DNA of 64,000 nt from Halichondria panicea. Lineage: Eukaryota; Porifera; Demospongiae; Suberitida; Halichondriidae. The stretch spans positions 8,821,122 to 8,885,121 of the forward strand of contig NC_087377.1 of assembly GCF_963675165.1 (NCBI RefSeq), given 5' to 3'. Below, piece after piece: positions 21,424-30,324 of the stretch. Within the stretch, counting starts at the first letter, position 1. Each line of letters starts with the position of its first letter. Under the pieces are notes generated by a model. It did no database searches and was not told the DNA's origin. It was given only the letters and a program-made list of their open reading frames with translations. A program made the position numbers and the translations under genes.

Positions 21424-23119
21424 TCAGTTAATCAAAGTACGTAAAAAAGTAAGTGTTTCAACATACAGTTCTATCCCAAAATTATCGCTGTCTGCCAGAG
21501 GATTTACTCTTTCCTTCAACAAAGCCATATTCTCATCAGACAATGCAAGACCAATTGGGGGTATACGAACTGTGTAATCGTCATCACCCGTACTGATTTC
21601 TTCGTCTACACCATACATTTCATCAATATGTTCGAAAAAGTCTAGGGCTTGAAGTCCTCTTCTCTGCATTTGAAGTGCTCCCCGCACAAATAATTGATGT
21701 GGTGTTAGATTGTGTTCCGTTCGAACCCCATGACAGTTCCAACCCTCCATAAATACTTTCAGTGACTGGTTGATACGTGGAAGATAGACGTACTGTAAAC
21801 AATACCGATGAAACATGTTATCAGGATCCAAGTAACCATGTTGCTCTAGGTAATAGAATAACTTGTAAAATATCACTGTTACGCAACGATGCATATCGCG
21901 CCAGAGGCGCTCAATCCGCTGGTTGTGCACGGAACTGCCAGTTATCATGCTGTTGCGGTCATATCCTCTACTCTCTAGCATATGTGCTGCTACACGATAA
22001 TTTTCACCACCGTAGTCAGATCGCATTCTTGACGGTAGTCCAAACCGTTGGACAGCTGAAAGGAAGAGATTATAAACTGTTTCGGCAGTGTTATTATTGC
22101 TACAGCGAAGAAACACGACGAGTCTGCTATATCCGTCAATAGCCCCGTGCGTTACCATGCCCCATCTCACAAGCTTGTGGTGGCCATCTGTACGAATACA
22201 AGATATGATTAGTATGCATGTATTGTATACACAAGTCTTGCTACTACTATAATAATAAGGTTCCAACCTATATACATGCATGTACACACATCTGGGCTCC
22301 TTTATCTAAAACTTAATTGACACACATTAACCATAAACCTGGTCACACAACACCTATATATGACTTACCCATGTGCCATAGAGAGTTGGGCGAGGGAACA
22401 GAGTAAGGGCGCCGAGCAGTGAGGATTCCTCTCCATCTCAGAGCTGCATTCAGGGGATCGGTTGCGTGGATAGCATTACGCACCCTTTGTCTAGTGACAG
22501 CATATCCCAATGACCGTAGTCGCCCAATCACCAGTGTCTCTCCCATATTTGGCATTTCTCGACGCACCTGTTGGAGCTTTGTACGTAGATCACTGTCACT
22601 TATACTTCTTGCAGCACTATGAACATCTAGAATGCCGAACTCCCCTCTTCTTCTATAGATAGTCATTCGAGAGACACCCAATAGTTTACTAATCTCAGTC
22701 CAAGTGAAATTTAAACTACATAGGTATTCCAACTGGTCTTGACAAATAAATAGCTGGGGACGGCCACGTCCTACTCTCCTAGCAACCTGGGGAACTTGGT
22801 AGCCTCCGTCTGTGTGTGCATCCAACTCATCAAGTCGAGTGTACCACATTGTCTTGAGCAACACACAACTGTCCATTATTTCCTTCAATGCCGTGCAAAC
22901 TTCAATCGTCTCATCATCGCCATCATCTTCAATTTGTACACGAAGGGAAGATAGAGCATGTATACAAACCTCAAACCTCTCAATAACGAACTGGGCATAA
23001 CTAGTAGACTGAGTATAATCGATTTCTCTATCTACCGTAGTAAGGAAAGTCCCCATTTCTTGGAGAAATGTTTCCCATCCCCACACTCGATCTCCAGCTC
23101 CAGCTCTTTGATCAACCAT
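21424..23119 (-). CDS. IS3-like (IS3EU-type) DDE integrase/transposase, right copy
   Basis: Exons 23119-22369 and 22187-21424 (minus) have the same 181-bp intron and the same 504-codon product as the left copy. The helix-turn-helix (WTEISKLLGVSRMTIY) and the three acidic residues (HMDGHHK, MRSDYGGEN, RIERLWRD) are all present. The frame is open a further 34 codons upstream of the chosen ATG (to 23221), but that stretch covers subterminal repeats shared with the left arm, where it is not open, so I start at MVDQ. The gene runs tail-to-tail with the HECT gene. Two intact, almost identical copies suggest recent duplication or gene conversion. Confidence 0.85.
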
Positions 23120-23167
23120 TTTAATTAATGAACACCCAGTCACCTTTTGACCTTGAGCCTCGCACTC

Positions 23168-23227
23168 GATTACAGCACGTCTTGTAACGTTACAGCACGT
23201 CTTGTAACGATTACAGCACATCTTGCA
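23168..23227. repeat. subterminal TTACAGCACGTCTTGTAACG repeats
   Basis: Three tandem copies of a 20-22 bp motif, the mirror of those at 12914-12955, about 75 bp inside the outer terminus. Confidence 0.65.
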
Positions 23228-23299
23228 TGCATGACGTTTTCCCTTACTTTATGACGTCCTATAGCGCTATTTATTTTTGTTACACTTGGCGTGCCATAG

Positions 23300-23800
23300 G
23301 ACCTAGGAGTCAAGAGTCACCTGCATCTGCAGCTTGAAAGAAAGACAATTGCAAGTTAGTCAGTGCTCATTGCTAAACTCAACTTATTGCCCAATACTCT
23401 CTTTCAGATTTTCTTAAAGAGTAGATAGTACCACCATCTCAAAGAAAAAAGTTAAGTTCCATTGCATGCTGTTGGCGCATGGCATGTACATGATCCCAAA
23501 ACTCTCTGAATTCACAGTTTACAAATCACTGCTATACCGTATCGGCGTATAACTCCACCATGTACCAGCTTCAAAGAAAAAGGATTTAAGTTATGTTGCT
23601 CATTGCTAAATAAATGTGTTTACGTGTTTCTTCCAGCTGCAGATTTTACCGTACCTCGGCCCCACATGTACAATGTGTACCAGCTAGGAGTCTACTTAAC
23701 CACCTTCATCGACTTCAAAGAAACGACTTGCAAGTTTAATATGTCAGATTCCATAAAACTATATAGCTAGCTAGAGGGCAACTGTCCTTGGTTTCGACCT
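23300..23800. other. non-coding flank of the palindrome
   Basis: No gene seen. Blocks such as GCTCATTGCTAAA and TCAAAGAAA recur in a loose repeat of about 180-240 bp leading into the minisatellite. Confidence 0.4.
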
Positions 23801-23804
23801 TCAT

Positions 23805-24525
23805 CTGTAGCATACTGATTTACGAGTTTGTGTCTTCATGTGTCAGTTACACTGGTTTCGACTGGTCAACTTCGTCCATGGGGTGATAGCTAGCATACTG
23901 ATTTACGAGTTTGTGTGTATGTGTCCTCATGTGTCAGTTACACTGGTTTCGACTGGTTAACTTCGTCCATGGGGTGATAGCTAGCATTGTAATTTACCAG
24001 TTTGTGTGTATGTGTCCTCACGTGTCAGTTACACTGGTTTCGACTGGTCAACTTCGTCCATGGGGTGATAGCTAGCATTGTAATTTACCAGTTTGTGTGT
24101 ATGTGTCCTCATGCGTCAGTTACACTGGTTTCAACTGGTCAACTTCGTCCATGGGGTCATAGCTAGCATACTGATTTACTATTTTGTGTGTATGTGTCCT
24201 CACGTGTCAGTTACACTGGTTTCGACTGGTCAACTTCGTCCATGGGGTGATAGCTAGCATACTGATTTACGAGTTTGTGTGTATGTGTCCTCATGTGTCA
24301 GTTACACTGGTTTCGACTGGTCAACTTCGTCCATGGGGTCATAGCTAGCATACTGATTTACGATTTTGTGTGTATGTGTCCTCACGTGTCAGTTACACTG
24401 GTTTCGACTGGTCAACTTTGTCCATGGGGTGATAGCTATAGCATACTGATTTACGAGTTTGTGTGTATATGTGTCCTCACGTGTCAGTTACACTGGTCAA
24501 CTTCGTCCATGGGGGTGATAGCTTA
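23805..24525. repeat. 91-bp minisatellite, about 8 copies
   Basis: The motif TGTCAGTTACACTGGTTTCG recurs at 23841, 23932, 24023, 24114, 24205, 24296 and 24387, with a shortened last copy near 24482. Each unit also has CAACTTCGTCCATGGGG and ATAGCTAGCAT. The 91-bp period is not a multiple of three, so the ORF crossing it is not coding. Confidence 0.95.
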
Positions 24526-24591
24526 TACTATTTACATTTTGCACTACATATGTGTTGGTAACTATAGTGACTTCAATCTTTTGTTCTGTAG

Positions 24592-24690
24592 GGGCTTATT
24601 GTGACGAAAATGATCTGAGGGATGTAGCGTTCATGAAACCAAACGAAACGCCTGCAGTTCACTGTACTGGAATTTCAAGAAACGCTAAGT
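24592..24690 (+). other. possible terminal exon (weak)
   Basis: After a TTTGTTCTGTAG acceptor an open stretch reads GAYCDENDLRDVAFMKPNE and ends at a TGA near 24690. I do not recognise it and see no partner exon. Confidence 0.2.
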
Positions 24691-24799
24691 GATGAACACT
24701 AAAAACAATTTACTGACAGAAGAAATGTATTGTGCTGCATGTCATGTGATCCAGTGATCTTATTCTATCATAAACTCATTGTTCTAATACCGTTTGACC

Positions 24800-25130
24800 T
24801 TCTGCATGTGCGTACGTGCGCGAGAAAACAACTAATTAAATGACAAAGGTATAGTGTTAATTTAACAAAGAAATTCACTTTATAGCAGTGTTAATTCAGC
24901 ATTCACTTTGCTATTTTGACATAGAAGTACAATAAATTGGTGAAATTCAGATGACATAATACTTTGTTGTTTTGACATAATTTCTTTGCTTGAATGACAA
25001 AACATTGTAGGTTGTTTTACCTTTGTCATTCTAACAAATATTATTCTGTCATGTGAGATTCATCACCGGGACAAACTTTTGTTTGTTAAATTAACAAAAG
25101 TGTTTTTGCAGTGATATGTACTGGCTAGAC
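24800..25130. repeat. TTAACAAA-rich inverted blocks
   Basis: AATGACAAAGG and TTAATTTAACAAAG near the left oppose CCTTTGTCATT and TTTGTTAAATTAACAAA near the right. Probably an old fold-back MITE; no TSD found. Confidence 0.4.
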
Positions 25131-25133
25131 CTA

Positions 25134-25215
25134 TACTGTAGACCAGGAGTGCATGAATGTATATTGAAGTGCGTGGGTGTCAGATACTCCTATTCATGCA
25201 CTCCTGCGTAGACCT
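25134..25215. repeat. imperfect hairpin
   Basis: AGGAGTGCATGAAT pairs with ATTCATGCACTCCT around a loop of about 40 bases, with TAGACC(T) outside on both sides. Confidence 0.6.
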
Positions 25216-25463
25216 ATATATACTGTAGGCATAGGCCTCCATGCTCATACAACACGTACTGCAGACTATACAGGCAGTGTTGCCATTTTATCACTGACTC
25301 ATGAATTCTAAGCAATAATAGCAATTATGCGTTTATTCCAGTCCTGTCTTCTCTTCTTACCTTAAGGTGACATATATATTTTCACATGTAGATTTGTTTG
25401 CGTTTTCACTGTTTAGCTCATTTTTCTGGTATTAAATTCTGCTATTCATAGCGTTTCTAAATA

Positions 25464-25767
25464 CAGTAGAACCTCGCTAATCCGAATAGAGCCGGACTAG
25501 ACCCCATCCGAATACATAAAATTTCTGGAACAGATGTCATTGAATACATTAACAAAGACACTTTTGTACATGTATTATGATATTACTGTGCATGGCCAGA
25601 AGGGAAGCTGCTAGCTACTTTTATATCAACTTTCTCTCCAATACAGTGAGTCTTGTGAGCTCTCTCTTTGTTTTCTTTACAGTGGCCGTTGTCAGAGCAA
25701 GGATTGAGCAGTTTATTAATAAGAGTATTGCTGATTCAGCAAGATCCGGATTAGCGAGGTTCTACTG
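25464..25767. mobile_element. pogo/Tigger-type MITE
   Basis: Ends CAGTAGAACCTCGCTAATCC and GGATTAGCGAGGTTCTACTG are flanked by TA (25462-25463, 25768-25769). Termini and target match the pogo/Tigger branch of Tc1/mariner. No transposase remains; the ORF inside is not called. Confidence 0.85.
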
Positions 25768-26084
25768 TACTCGAAAGTGGTTTTAATGAGATTCATTGCA
25801 TTTTCCAATTATCTGCAAGTACAATTTTTTACGATTTTACTATAATTCATAGAAATAACAGAAATTAATACTCGCGAAAATATGTCACCTGCTTCTTTAT
25901 GTTTCAGTTCCACTATCTATCTTTCATTATAACAGTACTGAGGCTAGAAAATAATTATTTGCAATGTAAAGGATTGGCCGGGGGAAACACCAAAAAGCGT
26001 GGAAGCAATAAGTCCGGTGAGAGCATAACTCCAATCCGTTACAACGTTCACATGTATATGTACAGCTAGTGTTGATACATTATC

Positions 26085-26309
26085 GTATATATAGTGGGTA
26101 ATCTTTGTGGGGTAAAAAATTCGTTATTTTTGTGGGCAAGCTGACCTCAACGAACATTTTACTCGCAAAAACATAGGCGTAGTTTACCGGAACGCATGCA
26201 TGCAATGCAGTGCACGTAAGGAAGCAAATAAAATTTTGACTTATAAAAATCACCGCTGTGTTTAAGTTCAACGAATTTTTTTACCACACGAAAATTACCC
26301 GCTATAGAT
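26085..26309. mobile_element. degenerate CGGGTAAT MITE
   Basis: TATATATAGTGGGTAATCTTTGTGGGG opposes CGAAAATTACCCGCTATAG. Same family as 10185-10390, with damaged outer bases. Confidence 0.7.
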
Positions 26310-26880
26310 CACAATTGACATCATGTCACCATGCATAGATGGACTGCATGTGTGTTAATCCACGCTTTTAGGCTCTCGGCCAATAATTATCCTAGCAACT
26401 TTTTACAGAATTGCAAATGTTTTTCTATCCAGATCACTTTATAGTTTCAACTGTGCCCACAACAAGTTAAAGAATGACTCCTCGATGCCCATACAAGGTA
26501 AGGGTACACACTTAATTAGTAACCAAGGACCCACCTTGTGTTGCTATGAACTTTTTAGGCTTCTTGTACCCCTGAGAATAGAAATAATTGACATGAGCTG
26601 GTGGACCAGTATTGCATACAATGTGTGTGCCAGTATAGACAGTTCATATACATGTACACTGTATATTGCAGAGGCGTAGGAAATGCAGCGGCCATAACCG
26701 GTGCACTTCTTGAGCTGAGCTAGCTATTATTATCTTGCAAATATTACAAGGGCCAAAAATCCGCCCCCGTTGGCAATCATTGCAAATGTGCAGTATTCAG
26801 TGTAGGCACGGTCTCTAGTCTAGATTACAACCTTAACCATCCAAGATCTACCCTCTATTGCCTGCTCACTTGGGCTTCCT
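26310..26880. other. no gene seen; possible 3' intron of the RPTP gene
   Basis: I searched the minus strand for a continuation of the phosphatase domain (the HCSAG-type loop) and found none. A 20-bp fragment (TTGCAAATGTTTTTCTATCC at 26412) also occurs in the palindrome arms. Confidence 0.4.
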
Positions 26881-26884
26881 CACA

Positions 26885-29408
26885 ATTCAAGGCACACTCA
26901 CGTCTACATAGCAGGCATTGATGTAGTCACTCTGGCAGTCCTCTTGGCTAGGGATGGGGTCTAGGATAATGAGGTTGTCATCATCTGTAGGAAACCAGTG
27001 TGAAAACACACACACGAACACACTTGCACAGTGCTAATAATGACCTCTTTGCTGGCCATCCGCCAGTACTGCATGTACATACATGTAGAACTGCTAACTC
27101 TCATGATATACACTCACAGACAGCAATGTTGCCAAATCTGTTGTTGAGTCTGTTCTCAGGAGTCACTGAAATAATCACTGGATGACCCCTCTCCCCACTG
27201 TCCAGATTCTGAGAGAGTGTGTGTGCATGTATGTGTGCGTGTGGTGTGTGTGTGTCTGTGTCCGTGTCTGGTTCCATTGCAATAGCATGACTGTGCTATC
27301 AACCGTGTGTGTGTAAAGTATAGTCACCTTTACCACTAATGATTGTGCAGGCTGTCTAATTGCTAATAGACACACTCTCACGCCCACACACACAGCCAGT
27401 ATAACATTACCTTGTAAAGATCTTTGAACTTCTTATTGCTGCCAGCATGGAGGTCAGCCACATACGCTCCAAACTCTGTCACAGGTATGGGGGCGTAGTC
27501 CACCCCCTCCACCCCCTCACTAGCCTTACCACCCTCACTCATCACTGTTACCGTGACGAGCTGTTGCGTTGTTGACCCTGAGGCTCCAGTAACCACCAGT
27601 TTATACACACCTACAGAGTACGAGTAAACATTCATCTCAATTTTCATTATGCACAGTAAACAACCACTGTTTTCTTATCAGAACCTCTGGTTATGTATAC
27701 ATTGCAATTGTACATACCGTATAGCGCGAAATTTTCGAGGGGCTTAATTTTCGTGGATTTCGTGGGTTAGCAATCCTACACGAAAATTAAGTCCACGAAA
27801 ATCGTTCTTTACCTGCTATAACGTGCAAGATTTAAAGGCGTGGCTTCCGGTAAGCAGTCATTCCGCGAACATTGTGCAACGAAATGGCTTTTAGAGGCCA
27901 ATCCACGAAATATAAGTGCCTCGAAAATTTCGCGCTATACGGTACACTAAAGGCTGTAGCTAGCCTAAACATCTTATGACATTGAAAGCATAATATAGCG
28001 TGTACTCACCAGTGGCAGGTGCATTATGTTATTAAAACAGTACATTAATTCCCATGACCAATACACAATCTTGAATAATAGCCTGTACATGTACAGTACT
28101 CACCAGCATGCTTAGCCTCCACACTAGAGAAGGATACTCCACCGTCCTGGTCCAGTTCTGTGGCATAGTCTGCAGTCACCTTCCTACCATCGTGGTACCA
28201 GGTGAGACTGGGTGGAGGGTGACCTCTCACCTTCACCCTCAGATACACCTCCTCCCCCTCCGTCGCATGAGTATCACTAGGAAACTCTACTATACTAGGC
28301 TCTGTATAGGACACAATAATAGTACAAAAATATTAAAAGTTGTTTTTCTTACCGTCGACTTTCTCAATGGCGGCTTTACTGTCTTGTCTGTTGCTCTTCT
28401 TGAGGGACGCTTGATAAGGGGTAGGGCGAGGGGGAGGGGTATGGCGTGGGGAGGGGCCGTACTTGGTCTGGTTGCCATGAAATTTCCTGTACACAAAGCA
28501 ACACATTATTACATGAACACATAATTATTCTGATGATAGTCTTACCTCCAGAAATAGACCCCAACAATGATACCCACCACAATGACAGCGGCTAGAATGA
28601 GTAACACGATGACTACACCTGCTACCACACCTACTGTGTTGCTAGCATCAGGGCCTGTGGGGAGGTTGCTAGTACATGGTCAAAAAATTGGTCACAATAC
28701 ACCTGAACCCACTTACCTAACTGCACACAGATTGGAGCTGACCCACTCCAGCTCCCACTCACACAGACCCTAGTGGTGTCCCCTCCAGTGAGAGTGTAGC
28801 CAGTGTTGCAGAAGTGTGTAGCGTTAGAGAGGAAAAGACTGTTATTAGTGGATCCATCACTATAGGTAATCATCCCGTTAGTCAGTGGGGGTAAGTCAGG
28901 GCAGTTCACTGTATGGGAGACGATACGCTCAACAAACAAGCAGTACAGAATCCATTCCACTTACGCAGACAAATTGGAGCTGACCCACTCCAGCTCCCAC
29001 TCACACAGACCCTAGTGGTGTCCCCTCCAGTGAGAGTGTAGCCAGTGTTGCAGAAGTGTGTAGCGTTAGAGAGGAAAAGTCTGTTATTAGTGGATCTATC
29101 ACTATAGGTAATCATCCCGTTAGTCAGTGGGGGTAAGTCAGGGCAGTTAGCTGTATGGGAGACGATACGCTCAACAAACAAACACTACAGAGTCCATTCC
29201 ACTTACCATTCCACTTACGCAGACAAGTTGGAGCTGACCCACTCCAGCTCCCTCCATTCACACAGATCCTGTTAGTGTCTCCTCCAGTGAGAGTATAGCC
29301 AGTGTTGCAGGAGTGCACAGCACTAGAGAGGAAAGGTTTGATGCCAGTGGATCCAGCACTGTACATAATCATCCCGTTGATCAGCGAGGGTAAGTCAGGG
29401 CAGTTAGC
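26885..29408 (-). CDS. receptor tyrosine-phosphatase-like gene, incomplete at both ends
   Basis: Minus-strand exons in order. Three sushi/CCP domains lie at about 29408-29213, 29148-28972 and 28904-28712; they contain CPDLP, GYTLTGGDT and a Trp/Cys end. A TM exon follows at about 28655-28545 (VGVVAGVVIVLLILAAVIVV). Then come a basic, proline-rich exon at 28490-28354 (KYGPSPRHTPPPRPTPYQAS) and an I-set Ig domain over two exons, 28305-28100 and about 27625-27540 (GHPPPSLTWYHDG; GVYKLVVTGASGS). After these come a spacer and PIPVTEFGAYVADLHAGSNK, the usual lead-in to an RPTP domain. Two short exons continue it: 27190-27120 (PENRLNNRFGNIAV) and 26980-26890 (QSDYINACYVDV, donor GTGAGT). The catalytic Cys loop is not in the window. 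Family members dephosphorylate Tyr at the plasma membrane. The Ig domain follows the TM and lacks both Ig cysteines. Signal peptide and 5' exons are missing; an inverted repeat starts right upstream. Possibly a truncated gene. Confidence 0.65.
27717..27942. mobile_element. CCGTATAGCGCGAAAT MITE in RPTP intron
   Basis: Ends CCGTATAGCGCGAAATTTTC and GAAAATTTCGCGCTATACGG with TA flanks, 226 bp. Nearly the exact reverse complement of 61718-61943. Confidence 0.95.
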
Positions 29409-29414
29409 TGTATA

Positions 29415-29660
29415 AGGTATGATGTTCGCAGTAATTTAACATCACAATGCATGCTGCAAAAGGGCTGCTATTCGAATCCATGAAAACCTTTCTAACACTA
29501 TTTTCGAGAAACTGTATAGCCTAGAAACAGATAACATAACTATTACGACAGTGTTTATTGTCAAAGTGTGTACACAACATGCCGATGGCATGATAGTGTA
29601 CTATATAACAGTTAATCAGTTTCTGTGAGCACACTGATTGGTATTGAGCAAAATCAGCCA
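29415..29660. repeat. inverted repeat flanking the sushi receptor, left
   Basis: GGTATGATGTTCGCAGTAAT through AGTTTCTGTGAGCACACTGA is mirrored at 32680-32908 with few differences. It starts 7 bp upstream of the first sushi exon of the RPTP gene. Confidence 0.9.
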
Positions 29661-29685
29661 AGGTCTAATTTGCATAGCCTCGATG

Positions 29686-29740
29686 TCCCCATGCAGGCCG
29701 ATTTTAATTCTGAAAAATTGGCTTGGGAATAAGGCTAATA
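29686..29740. mobile_element. degenerate TAGCCTCGA mini-element
   Basis: TAGCCTCGATGTCCCC and GGCCGATTTTAAT oppose TTGGCTTGGGAATAAGGCTA. Same design as 10542-10602 but decayed. Confidence 0.5.
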
Positions 29741-29744
29741 CATT

Positions 29745-30320
29745 ATGATAAATGTTGGATTTGGAGAAAGTACATGTGTGCATGGCTCGTATCAGTATTT
29801 AATTTATCTGATTCGAATGGTCTCCAGTAGTTAGCGAGTGAGAGGTCGTCATGTGGTAAAGATGGACAATACACTGGGGATCTTTCAGCTCATATACACA
29901 TGCATGCACACATAATTATATACTGCAATGCAAACTGAAAGCATGTCAGAATGCAAACACACTGTACACTGAATGTATAGGGTAATGAATGATTCTAGTT
30001 TGTTTACTATCATTAAGCATCTGTATGTAAATAACTAATGTAGACCTCCACCCTATTATAGCGAGCATGCAAGTCATAAATTAAAGTAGACTTTCAGGTT
30101 TCACAAAAACCTCAGGAGAGTTTAAAAGTATCACACACCAGCCATGTATTCTGACAATAGTCTCAAATGAGTATAAATCATAGTCAGCCGTAAAAAAACA
30201 GAACACTTTTATACGTAAATTAATACAAGGGGGTGAAATTATGTATATATACTGGTTATCAAATAATTAGGTTGACTAAATACGATATTAACATACTGAC
30301 AGTGACTCACTGTTTGATTC
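29745..30320. other. intergenic, no gene seen
   Basis: AT-rich; downstream of the sushi receptor stop codon at 30325. Probably includes its 3' UTR. Confidence 0.5.
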
Positions 30321-30324
30321 GAAA

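Larger units (their letters stand above)
19891..23298. repeat. right arm of giant inverted repeat
   Basis: Mirror of 11328-15911 without the element X insert. It ends outward at GGCGTGCCATA (23298). It differs from the left arm by a 270-bp MITE (20731-21000), a doubled segment of about 72 bp (20174-20315) and scattered substitutions. Confidence 0.9.

Noticed and set aside
21777-22142. 121-codon ORF opposite the integrase (also 13977-14342)
   Set aside because: Antisense shadow of exon 2 in both arms, without any recognisable feature.
11328-23298. Polinton/Maverick interpretation
   Set aside because: The integrase is of the IS3-like type, not the retroviral-like type, and no polymerase B, ATPase, protease or capsid gene is visible.
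24275-24604. 109-codon ORF
   Set aside because: It runs through a 91-bp minisatellite whose period is not a multiple of three; the repeated protein-like look comes from the DNA repeat.
26412-26432. Extra palindrome-arm copy
   Set aside because: Only about 20 bp (TTGCAAATGTTTTTCTATCC) match; too short to call.
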